A DNA stretch of 62,000 nt, taken from positions 1 through 62,000 of the forward strand of contig DATFJU010000027.1 of the NCBI GenBank assembly GCA_035269015.1, in the 5' to 3' direction. Origin of the DNA: JAIPJO01 sp035269015. GTDB lineage: Bacteria > Patescibacteriota > Patescibacteriia > Patescibacteriales > UBA12465. Below the pieces are notes generated by a model. It worked only from the letters and a program-made list of their open reading frames with translations. It searched no databases and was not told where the DNA came from. The position numbers and the translations under genes were made by a program. Below, one piece after another: positions 44,842-52,720 of the stretch (position 1 is the stretch's first letter; every line of letters starts with the position of its first letter).

Positions 44842-47433
44842 ATGAAGAAAAATTTAAAAAAAGAATTTGCGATTATAACAGCTGTATCATTAGTGATAAC
44901 AGGAGTTTTTTTGTTTGTACATCCTTCTTTTGCTGGTTGGGGAGCTAAGCTGTTAACAGGTTTAATAGGAGCAATTATTTCTGGATTAGGCGTTGTTGTT
45001 GGTTTAGTGATTGAAGTTTTAATAAGGATAGCTCAATACAATGACTTTACCAACGCTAGAGCTATTGAAAAAGGTTGGCTTGTGGTTAGAGATTTAGCTA
45101 ACATGTTCTTTATTTTAGTATTTTTGATAATTGCTTTCGCTACTATATTAAGGGTAGAAAGCTATAATTATAAAAAACATTTGCCCAAGCTTCTTTTAAT
45201 GGCAGTGTTTATTAATTTTTCTAAAACTATTGCTGGTCTTATTATAGACTTCGGACAAGTGGCTATGATTACTTTTGTTAACGGTTTTAAAGATATTGGT
45301 GCTGGTAATTTAGTCCATATGTTAGGGTTAACAGAAATAATGCAAATGAAAGAAGGAGGAGAAGTAAATGATTGGACAATACTTTCAGCTTATCTTTTAG
45401 CTTTGTTATACATGATAGTTGCTTTAGTGACTATTGTGGCTATATTAGCGGTTTTAGTTATGAGAATGGTGATGTTGTGGATATATGTAGTTTTATCACC
45501 TTTAGCTTTTCTGTTAGCAGCTTTTCCTGGTGGTAAGAAATATTCTTCTATGTGGTGGTCTAATTTTTCTAAAGAAGTTATTGTTGGTCCAGTTTTAGCT
45601 TTCTTTATTTGGCTATCCTTTGTTACCGTTAGTATTACTACTGGAGGTAATGAAATTATCCCAATGGATACAATCACTGATGACATGACTAAAGAACAAA
45701 TAGAGGAAATACAGAATACTAATTCTCAAATTAGTAAAGCAGCTACTTCAGATGTCTTTATTAAATTCATCATCTCTATTGGTATGTTGGTTGGTGGTTT
45801 AGTGGTTAGTAAGCAAATTGGAGCTACTGCTGGTAGTGCTGCAGGTACTGCTTTAAATACTTTAAATTCAGGAAAGAGTAAAGTGCTTGGTGCTGGTAGA
45901 GCTGCGCTTAGAGGTGGAGTGAGAAGAGCTGGAAGAGGTTTAAAAACTATGGGAAGCAACGCTCTTGATCGTACTAGTGAAAAAGTGGGTATGGATTTGA
46001 ATGTAGGTAGAGTTAGTAAGAGGTGGAAAGCTCAAAGACAGCAAAGTAGAACAGATAGACAATCAAGAATTTATCAAAAATCTCTAAAAAATGCTAGTAG
46101 TGGTGGTGTTAGAGGTGGTTTAGCTATGCTGTCAACTGGTGATAAAGCTCGCAAGTATCTAGGAAAAGGACAATTTTTTAAAGCTGTGGGAAGTGAAAAT
46201 AAGATAAATAAAAGAAAAGAAAGATTAAATAAGAAAAGTGAAAAGATATCTACGATGAAAGAGGAGAGAGGAAAGTATATGAGTAATAATGAACATGAAG
46301 AGAATGTAAATAAAAAAACTGGTTTAGAAAATAGAAATAAAGAGATAGATAATAAATTAAAAGAAAAGAAAAATTCATTATCAAGTGGTAATTTAAATGA
46401 CGAGCAAGAGAAGGCTGTAAAACAAGAAATACAGTCTTTAGAAAATGAGAAAAAACAAAATAGTGATTTGTCTAATAATATTGATAATAAACTAAAGAGT
46501 GTTAATGTTGATGATAAAAAAGCTTCACAAATTGATAATAAGATTGAAAGTTTGAAAAAAGAGAAAGAGGGTATATCTGATAATATTGGTAGTCTTAAGG
46601 CTAGTAAAGTTTCTATGGCAGGTGCTCAAGCTTCGGCTGATGCGGAGGTTGAGGCTGTGGCTAGTAAGGATATTGCTCATACACAAGATAGTGATGATTT
46701 AGTTGCTGTGATAAAAGATGCCATAGATAAGAAGGATAAGAATATGGCTAAAGCTGCTTATAAAAAATTAGCAAAAACTGGTAATTCTGATAAATTAAAT
46801 CAAGCTCTTAATTTAGGGACCGATCATAAAGGTATGTCTAAATTAGCAAAAAAGCAATTTCAAGAAAAAGCTGGTATGTCAGAGCAGGAATCACTTAGTT
46901 TAATGGGTGAGGTTGAGGGTATTAATAAAGGTTTGGGTAAGATGAGTGGTTTTGGTCATGTGACCATGGAAGATGGTAATTGGAGAGAATCATCTAAAGA
47001 TGAGAGGGATGCTGCAGCTTATACAGAGGCAAGTAAAATTAATCCTAGAAAACTAGCTCTTCAGGCGGATAGTTCAACCATAGGTTCATATAAAGATGGG
47101 GCTGAACATACTTCTGAAAATTTTCAGTTAAATAAAGATTTTATAGCTTTAGTATCTAATAATGATCCGCAATATGCTAAAGAAATTGAAAAAAATAATA
47201 ACCCTGATTTAATTAACAATCTAGCTACTACTAATAATATAAAAATATTAAAAGAAAATGGAGCTGTAGAATTAGCGAAAGTTTTAGAGAAAAAACTTGA
47301 TAAAAGTTTTGGTGATTCAGAAGATAGCGTTAAAAAAATGCTAAAAAATCTTAATTTAGATACTAATTCAGGAGGTGATTCAAGTTCAGAATCTTCTGAA
47401 GATGATGATAAAAAAGCTGAAGAAAACAATTAA
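44842..47433 (+). CDS. TrbL/VirB6-like polytopic membrane protein with long cytoplasmic tail
   Basis: An 863-residue protein. The first ~330 residues hold about seven hydrophobic helices, including a glycine-rich segment LLTGLIGAIISGLGVVVGLV and a conserved-looking ALVTIVAILAVLVMRMVMLW followed by PLAFLLAAFPG, features of TrbL/VirB6 channel components of type IV secretion. The remaining ~530 residues are hydrophilic, with coiled-coil stretches (~440-590) and a Ser/Glu/Asp-rich end. The family call is by pattern and by neighbours (PrgI and VirB4 downstream). A long soluble extension of this size is unusual for VirB6. Confidence 0.75.
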   Translation: MKKNLKKEFAIITAVSLVITGVFLFVHPSFAGWGAKLLTGLIGAIISGLGVVVGLVIEVLIRIAQYNDFTNARAIEKGWLVVRDLANMFFILVFLIIAFATILRVESYNYKKHLPKLLLMAVFINFSKTIAGLIIDFGQVAMITFVNGFKDIGAGNLVHMLGLTEIMQMKEGGEVNDWTILSAYLLALLYMIVALVTIVAILAVLVMRMVMLWIYVVLSPLAFLLAAFPGGKKYSSMWWSNFSKEVIVGPVLAFFIWLSFVTVSITTGGNEIIPMDTITDDMTKEQIEEIQNTNSQISKAATSDVFIKFIISIGMLVGGLVVSKQIGATAGSAAGTALNTLNSGKSKVLGAGRAALRGGVRRAGRGLKTMGSNALDRTSEKVGMDLNVGRVSKRWKAQRQQSRTDRQSRIYQKSLKNASSGGVRGGLAMLSTGDKARKYLGKGQFFKAVGSENKINKRKERLNKKSEKISTMKEERGKYMSNNEHEENVNKKTGLENRNKEIDNKLKEKKNSLSSGNLNDEQEKAVKQEIQSLENEKKQNSDLSNNIDNKLKSVNVDDKKASQIDNKIESLKKEKEGISDNIGSLKASKVSMAGAQASADAEVEAVASKDIAHTQDSDDLVAVIKDAIDKKDKNMAKAAYKKLAKTGNSDKLNQALNLGTDHKGMSKLAKKQFQEKAGMSEQESLSLMGEVEGINKGLGKMSGFGHVTMEDGNWRESSKDERDAAAYTEASKINPRKLALQADSSTIGSYKDGAEHTSENFQLNKDFIALVSNNDPQYAKEIEKNNNPDLINNLATTNNIKILKENGAVELAKVLEKKLDKSFGDSEDSVKKMLKNLNLDTNSGGDSSSESSEDDDKKAEENN

Positions 47434-47435
47434 TT

Positions 47436-48425
47436 ATGAATAATTTATTTCAAGAAAAACTTAAAAAAATAGATGATATAATTAAAGTTTTAGCTCAGAC
47501 TAATAATTTTAAGGATGCTTATGTTTTGTATAAAAAGATTAAAACTTTTTTAGATGATAATAAAGTTTTAAAAGAAAAGGATTATATAAATTATAGACGA
47601 TTTGAGAGAAATTTATTTAAAGCTCAATTTTTGTGTTTAAATTACTTTGATGATTGGCAAGAGATTTCTAGTTTGATTAAAAATCATCTTGATTTAGCTT
47701 TTGAAATGCCAGGATATGATTTTTGGTCAAAACTTAAAGTAAATTTACAATATATTTTTGATTGGTCAGAAAGAGATGAGATAAAAGAAATGTTGGTAAA
47801 GAATATTAGAGATTGTAATAGAAAAATAATTAATGAAGATGATTATAATGTTCAAGTTATAACTAAAGTATCTAATTGGATAAAAGACTTTATTTCTAAT
47901 ATTGATTTTGAAGGCAATATGAATCCTGTAAAGAAAGCGGAATATATTAATAACAATAAAAACATAAAGTTTTTAAAGACAGAAGATAAGCAAAAAGTGA
48001 CAGCACTTTTAAATTTGTATGAAGCTTTGAATTTATCATCTCAAGCAAAAAATGGCTTTGAGGAAACTGTATTTATGGTTGTAGATGGTAAAAAAATTAT
48101 ATTAAATAGAAATGGTATAGATGATGTAGATATTAATCTTAAAAAGATTAAAAATGTTAAAGCTTATCAAAATGAACAAGAGGATGAGCAATTTAAAGAT
48201 GAGGATAGGAGTATAGAAGAGAGTAATAATGAAGAAGGTAGTAATGAAAGCATTAAAGATGTAAGTGAAGGTGAGGATTCAGATAATAATTACAGCTCTG
48301 ATGTGCAAGAAAAAATCCTGGTTTTAAAGGGTATGCTTTCTGAATATGATCAAGATAGTTTAGAAGCTAAAGCTTTACAAGAAGAGATTGATAGATTAGA
48401 TAAAATCAATGTTAAACAAGGATAG
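47436..48425 (+). CDS. Hydrophilic helical protein of the secretion-like cluster, unknown
   Basis: A 329-residue protein without signal peptide or membrane helix. Residues 1-~235 look globular and helical (FKDAYVLYKKIKTFLDD, FLCLNYFDDWQEISSLI); the middle has a short strand region (VFMVVDGKKIILNRNG). Residues ~245-300 are acidic and low-complexity, and a helical end follows (LVLKGMLSEYDQDSLEAKAL). No family recognised. It starts two bases after the TrbL/VirB6-like gene and is followed by a terminator, so it closes this first transcription unit. Confidence 0.65.
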   Translation: MNNLFQEKLKKIDDIIKVLAQTNNFKDAYVLYKKIKTFLDDNKVLKEKDYINYRRFERNLFKAQFLCLNYFDDWQEISSLIKNHLDLAFEMPGYDFWSKLKVNLQYIFDWSERDEIKEMLVKNIRDCNRKIINEDDYNVQVITKVSNWIKDFISNIDFEGNMNPVKKAEYINNNKNIKFLKTEDKQKVTALLNLYEALNLSSQAKNGFEETVFMVVDGKKIILNRNGIDDVDINLKKIKNVKAYQNEQEDEQFKDEDRSIEESNNEEGSNESIKDVSEGEDSDNNYSSDVQEKILVLKGMLSEYDQDSLEAKALQEEIDRLDKINVKQG

Positions 48426-48461
48426 TAAGGTTTTGTGTTGTAATAATTTTAGCCCGATAAA

Positions 48462-48492
48462 AGAGAGTTATTTTAAAATACTCTCTATTTTT
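48462..48492 (+). terminator. Terminator after first secretion unit
   Basis: Stem AGAGAGT/ACTCTCT (48462-48468 and 48480-48486), extendable inward through ATTTT/AAAAT with one bulge, then a T-rich tract. It ends ~40 bases before the insertion sequence. Confidence 0.72.
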
Positions 48493-48525
48493 TATCTTTA
48501 TAATTTTTATTATAAACGTCTCTGT

Positions 48526-49806
48526 TCAAGCTATGGAACATAATTGACAGTTAATTAATTGTAATTTAGTATCATCTAGATTGTTTTTGTTGTTCATTTT
48601 AGAATCAATGAAATTCATTAAAGCATTAATTTGTTCTCGCTTTTTTATCTTTCTAGCCTTGCTTAATCTAATACTTTGTTTCTTGAGATATTTTTGCCAT
48701 TTTTCAGTTATCTTTATTGCTTTTTCTGAATCTTGTTTCCATAATTTATAGAAATCCATTGGCGTCATCTGGGCTAAAGCTTGATGAGGTCTAAGGTAAT
48801 TATATATGTACTCTCTATAGTTAGTAGCCACTAGTTGATCTTTATAATAATTATAGATATTACCTCTATTATAGAATTCTACATCATCACTTAAATGAGA
48901 TCTTTCCACTCTAGGATTATTAGTAGGTGTAGAAATATTAGAATAAAACTGAAAGATATTTTGTTCTTGTAGATACCGGGAAAATTCTCCTTGGTTTTCT
49001 GAACCATTATCTACATTTATACAAGCTATATTAAAAGGCATTCTTTTCTGTGCCTCTTTAAAAGCTAGAGTAACTGTTTTACTTTTAAAATCTTCTGTTA
49101 TGTCTATAGTTCTAATACGGGTAAAAGAGTCTATGCAAGTATGTTGATAAAAGAAGTCTCTTTCTTTGTTATACTGTCTATTTTTACCTAATTTTGGTAT
49201 ATATTTCATATCTTTTTCTACTAGTGCTCCTGGAGATAAATCCTTTAATTTTTTAGGTGGTCTAAATTTAGCTTGTAGTGACGCCTCTCTAATTTTTTTA
49301 TTTTGCATAGCATTTGTATTTTTAAGTGATATCTTAGGATTAATCTTATTATGAAGATGTAGATATTTATTAATAGTGTTGTGATTTACTTTGATGTTAT
49401 GTTGATTTTTTAGGTAAGCTTTTATTTTATCTTTCCCCCAAAAATGATTATTTCTTATCTTTATTATTTTGTTTTCTATATTCTTATCTATTCTATTCCT
49501 GTTTCTAGTATTTTTTGACGCTTTAGATTTAGGCTCTAAACTTCTAGGATTTTTATTATTTCTTTCAAATTCTGACTTGATACTCGATAACCATTGTCTG
49601 GATATGCCAATCTTGTTAGCACTAACACTTATATTAGCTTCATGTTCATAATAGAGAATATACATCCATCTCAACCTCTTTTTAGCTTCTATAGATAGAT
49701 GATATTTGTATGGATTTAGTCTTAGTTGTGCCTTTGTTTGCATATGGTTAATTGAACTAATTTTTGTTTGTTTAATTAAACCATCTTTATTATTTTTCTT
49801 CAACAT
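48526..49806 (-). CDS. DDE transposase (rve integrase core)
   Basis: A 426-residue transposase. The N-terminal half has helix-turn-helix regions (ISVSANKIGISRQWLSSI and KDKIKAYLKNQHNIKVNHNT). The catalytic triad fits the integrase core: Asp199 (EKDMKYIP), Asp266 (NVDNGSENQGEF) and Glu301 (NNPRVERSH), a D-x34-E spacing. The end HRPHQAL-like text reads YNYLRPHQALAQMTP, typical of IS481/IS3 relatives. A single uninterrupted frame, without the IS3 frameshift, favours IS481. Start may be the ATG at 49806 or one 21 codons later. Appears intact. Stop is TGA. Confidence 0.88.
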   Translation of the reverse strand: MLKKNNKDGLIKQTKISSINHMQTKAQLRLNPYKYHLSIEAKKRLRWMYILYYEHEANISVSANKIGISRQWLSSIKSEFERNNKNPRSLEPKSKASKNTRNRNRIDKNIENKIIKIRNNHFWGKDKIKAYLKNQHNIKVNHNTINKYLHLHNKINPKISLKNTNAMQNKKIREASLQAKFRPPKKLKDLSPGALVEKDMKYIPKLGKNRQYNKERDFFYQHTCIDSFTRIRTIDITEDFKSKTVTLAFKEAQKRMPFNIACINVDNGSENQGEFSRYLQEQNIFQFYSNISTPTNNPRVERSHLSDDVEFYNRGNIYNYYKDQLVATNYREYIYNYLRPHQALAQMTPMDFYKLWKQDSEKAIKITEKWQKYLKKQSIRLSKARKIKKREQINALMNFIDSKMNNKNNLDDTKLQLINCQLCSIA

Positions 49807-49839
49807 ATTTGTACTGTTCTACTGTCAACTATAACATAG
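48531..49839 (-). mobile_element. IS481/IS3-superfamily-like insertion sequence, about 1.3 kb
   Basis: One transposase gene bounded by imperfect inverted ends: CTATG...TTGACAGT at 48531-48551 and the complement ACTGTCAA...CATAG at 49821-49839. The left end overlaps the C-terminal codons of the transposase. Exact outer boundaries and a target duplication could not be fixed by eye. It sits between a terminator and a promoter and disrupts no recognisable gene. The element splits the secretion-like cluster physically. Confidence 0.65.
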
Positions 49840-49871
49840 GAGAGTGCAATTTCTTTTAAGTCTTTTAAAAG

Positions 49872-49932
49872 TATGCTAAAATATAAGTAATTAAATATTT
49901 AAGCGACAAGTATAAAAAAATTAAAATTGTCG
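49872..49932 (+). promoter_or_regulatory. Extended -10 promoter and leader hairpin of second secretion unit
   Basis: TATGCTAAAAT (49872-49882) is an extended -10 with a start expected near 49889. The leader then contains CGACAA (49904-49909) paired with TTGTCG (49927-49932) around a 17-base A/T loop, ending 12 bases before the ATG. The 14-base string TATGCTAAAATATA is identical to that before the exonuclease III gene (29373-29386). Confidence 0.55.
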
Positions 49933-49944
49933 TAAAGCTATTTT

Positions 49945-51558
49945 ATGTTTGACTATTTACAACAATTTAACAAACTTCCCAAAGATTTAAGATCTAAAAT
50001 CTCTGAAAAGGGAATTATGTCAAAAATAAGTGAACTGGAGAAAAGATATCAGGTTAATTTAGCAGCTTTAGTTATGAAGGTAATGGTAAAACAGGTTCCA
50101 TATAAGAATATGGCTTTGTATTTAGCTGGAGAGAATGATCTTACTGAAAAAAAAGCGGAAGAATTAAGTAAAAAATTAAAAGAAACTGTATTTAAAGATG
50201 TTAGTGATTATTTAGATAGCAATAAAGGTGAAAATATAAATAATGAAAAAAAAGAAGATAATATAGATAAATTGAAAAAAATAGATAAAAAAGAAGATCC
50301 ACAAGAATTAATTAATCAGATTTCTAAAAAAGAGGATCATAATACTAAAATAGATAAAGCTACTAAAAATATTATTGATAAAGCGGATGTGAGTTTAAGT
50401 AGTAGTTATTTACACGGTAGGCTAAACATGGTTTTACGTACTTATATTAAAGGAGTACGAGATAAAATTTCTACTCGTAGTACTTTGTCTCGATCTGGAC
50501 AAGAAGGAGGGTTAAGTCTAGATGATGCTAGTATTGATAAGTTATTAAAGTTGGTGGATGAATATAAAAAAAGCCAAGAATCTAAGATTGAAAAACCTAA
50601 ACCTAAAATTAGTGAAGAGGCAGAAAAAAGAGATAAACTAGAATCTTTAAATGAAAGTTATAATTTAAAAGACTCATTAAAACTTAAAGATAAAGAAAAA
50701 GGTAATGAAGTAAATAGCAAGAAGAATAAAGCAGGAGATAAAGAGGTAGAAAAAAATAAAGATGATCTGTATAAAAAATTACACATTAAAAGAGAGATTG
50801 CTCCACCTCCTCCTGTTGTTAGCAAGGAAAAAGAACAATCAAAAATTTATAAAAAAGATGATAGTAAAGAAAGTACTGAAGTACAGCCTGAAAATAAAGA
50901 GACAGAAGTGAAAGATAATGAAAAACAACAAGCTGAAAAAGATATAGAAAAAAAAGAAGACGTGGACATGAAAAAATCTAAAGAGGTTCAAAATGAAAAT
51001 AAACAAGAGTTTATAAAACCTGAAGATAAAGATAGTCAAAAGCAGGCAGAAGAACAAAAGCATATAGATAGTAAGAAAAAAAGTTTTGCAGTAAATAATG
51101 TAAAGCGAGAAGAAGCAAGTAGTGATCTGAAAGATTCATCTCAAGAGACTAGAAAATCAACTTCAAGTCATTTAAGTCAAGCGCCTGTTAGTTCTGGCAA
51201 GAAGTCTATGCAAGATATTAAGGTAAGTCAACGTATCATGGGACCAATTGATGAGCTTAACTTCTTTAACTTGAAAAATTTTAGAAGATTGTCATCTGAT
51301 CCTCAAGAAGCTTTTGCTAAGATAAAAGAGAAAATTGATTTATTAAGTAAAGAATCATATGAGAAGGGTATTAAAGCTACTCAGGCTTGGAAAAAAAATC
51401 CTTTAAATAAATTATATCATCAGATTAGTATAGAAAGTATTAATCAGTCTAAACCTATTAGTGAAGTAATAAAACAAAGACAAGAAAAAAACAGAGATTA
51501 CTTAAGCAATGAAGAATTAAAGGCCTTAGTATCATTTAATAGGTCACTCATGTTTTAA
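49945..51558 (+). CDS. Hydrophilic, lysine/glutamate-rich protein of secretion-like cluster, unknown
   Basis: A 537-residue protein in three parts. An N-terminal helical domain (~1-95) begins FDYLQQFNKLPKDLRSKISE. A very long charged, low-complexity and probably coiled-coil middle (~95-400) follows, with one ordered patch, SSSYLHGRLNMVLRTYIKGV (~152-171). A C-terminal helical domain (~415-537) contains IMGPIDELNFFNLKNFRRLS. No signal peptide or membrane helix. It is four bases before prgI and first in the second transcription unit. The two ordered ends joined by a flexible middle suggest a tether or adaptor at the cytoplasmic side; this is inference. Confidence 0.65.
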   Translation: MFDYLQQFNKLPKDLRSKISEKGIMSKISELEKRYQVNLAALVMKVMVKQVPYKNMALYLAGENDLTEKKAEELSKKLKETVFKDVSDYLDSNKGENINNEKKEDNIDKLKKIDKKEDPQELINQISKKEDHNTKIDKATKNIIDKADVSLSSSYLHGRLNMVLRTYIKGVRDKISTRSTLSRSGQEGGLSLDDASIDKLLKLVDEYKKSQESKIEKPKPKISEEAEKRDKLESLNESYNLKDSLKLKDKEKGNEVNSKKNKAGDKEVEKNKDDLYKKLHIKREIAPPPPVVSKEKEQSKIYKKDDSKESTEVQPENKETEVKDNEKQQAEKDIEKKEDVDMKKSKEVQNENKQEFIKPEDKDSQKQAEEQKHIDSKKKSFAVNNVKREEASSDLKDSSQETRKSTSSHLSQAPVSSGKKSMQDIKVSQRIMGPIDELNFFNLKNFRRLSSDPQEAFAKIKEKIDLLSKESYEKGIKATQAWKKNPLNKLYHQISIESINQSKPISEVIKQRQEKNRDYLSNEELKALVSFNRSLMF

Positions 51559-51561
51559 TAT

Positions 51562-52014
51562 ATGCAACAATTTACAGTTCCACAATTTATTGAAGTTGAA
51601 GCTAAGGTTATTGGTCCTATCACAGCCAGACAGTTTTTAATCTTTATAGCAGCTGCAGTGCTTGGAGGTGTAGCTTATTTAGCTTTTGATTTTGAATTAT
51701 TTGTAGTAGTAGCTGTAATTTTAATTATTATTGCTGGTGCTTTTGCCTTTTTTAAAATTAATGGCAGACCTCTTCATTTCTTTGTGCTTAATTTAATTCA
51801 AACATTAAAGAAACCAGGACTTAGAGTTTGGAATCATAAGCTTGATAAGGACTTTGAAGAAGAGATTGTAAATATTGAGTATAAAGAAAAAATACCAAGA
51901 AAAGAATTTTATAACAAATCACGTTTAGCCGAGCTCTCTTTAGTGGTTGATACTAAAGGACAGTATCAAAGCACAGAAGATGAGCCCGGTGATATTCAAA
52001 TAGATTTAAATTAA
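51562..52014 (+). CDS. PrgI-family membrane protein
   Basis: A 150-residue protein matching the PrgI pattern of Gram-positive-type conjugation and secretion systems: a VPQFIEVEAKVIGPITARQF lead, two adjacent hydrophobic helices (residues ~26-45 and ~47-65), then RPLHFFVLNLIQTLKKPGLR. PrgI-like proteins are VirB3-like partners of the VirB4 ATPase. The VirB4 gene lies ~0.7 kb downstream in the same unit, two adjacent genes on, which supports the call. The C-terminal ~45 residues are charged and soluble. Confidence 0.85.
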   Translation: MQQFTVPQFIEVEAKVIGPITARQFLIFIAAAVLGGVAYLAFDFELFVVVAVILIIIAGAFAFFKINGRPLHFFVLNLIQTLKKPGLRVWNHKLDKDFEEEIVNIEYKEKIPRKEFYNKSRLAELSLVVDTKGQYQSTEDEPGDIQIDLN

Positions 52015-52016
52015 TT

Positions 52017-52697
52017 ATGGCTAAAGATAAAAAAACAAGTAGCAAAGTTAGTCGTTCTACTCAAGAGTTTCTTGATATTGCTGAAATTAAAGATGATACC
52101 GTTATTATGAAAGATGGAACTTTAAGATCAGTGATATTAGTGTCTAGCATTAATTTTTCACTTAAAAGTGAAGACGAACAAAATGCTATTATTTCTTCTT
52201 ATGTGAGATTTTTAAATAATTTGGATTTTGTTTTTCAGATTGTAATTCAATCTAGAGAGTTAAATATTAATGGATATGTTGAGTATTTAGAAAAAAATGA
52301 AAAAGAACAGACTAACAAGCTTTTAAAAATGCAAACAGGGGAATATATTGAATATATTAAAGAACTTACTTCTATTGGTAAGATAATGAATAAACGTTTT
52401 TATGTAGTAGTTCCCTATAATCCACTTTCAGATAAAAGGAAAGGTTTTTTTAGTTCACTTAGAGAAGCTTTGAGTCCAGTTAAATCATTAAAATTACAAG
52501 AAAAGAAATTCCAAAAATATAAAACCATGTTAGCACGTCGTCTAGCAAGTGTTACAACTAATCTTGAGTCTATGGGCGTGAGTACGGTTAAACTAGATAC
52601 TCAAAGTTTAATAGAGTTGTATTATAAGACATATAATCCTGACACTGCTAAAAATCAAGAGTTAGCTGATGTTAGGAAATTGAGAGTAGATATTTAA
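52017..52697 (+). CDS. TraC/VirB4 N-domain-like protein without ATPase
   Basis: A 226-residue soluble protein beginning two bases after prgI. The stretch STQEFLDIAEIKDDTVIMKD followed by LRSVILVSSINFSLKSEDEQ resembles the N-terminal domain of TraC/VirB4 proteins, but no Walker motifs follow. The next gene is a VirB4 with its own N-terminal domain, so this is an extra separate protein, not the split front half of VirB4. It may act as a structural partner of VirB4 or PrgI; inference from position and resemblance. Confidence 0.7.
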   Translation: MAKDKKTSSKVSRSTQEFLDIAEIKDDTVIMKDGTLRSVILVSSINFSLKSEDEQNAIISSYVRFLNNLDFVFQIVIQSRELNINGYVEYLEKNEKEQTNKLLKMQTGEYIEYIKELTSIGKIMNKRFYVVVPYNPLSDKRKGFFSSLREALSPVKSLKLQEKKFQKYKTMLARRLASVTTNLESMGVSTVKLDTQSLIELYYKTYNPDTAKNQELADVRKLRVDI

Positions 52698-52720
52698 TAT
52701 TATTTGATTATAATTTTGTT

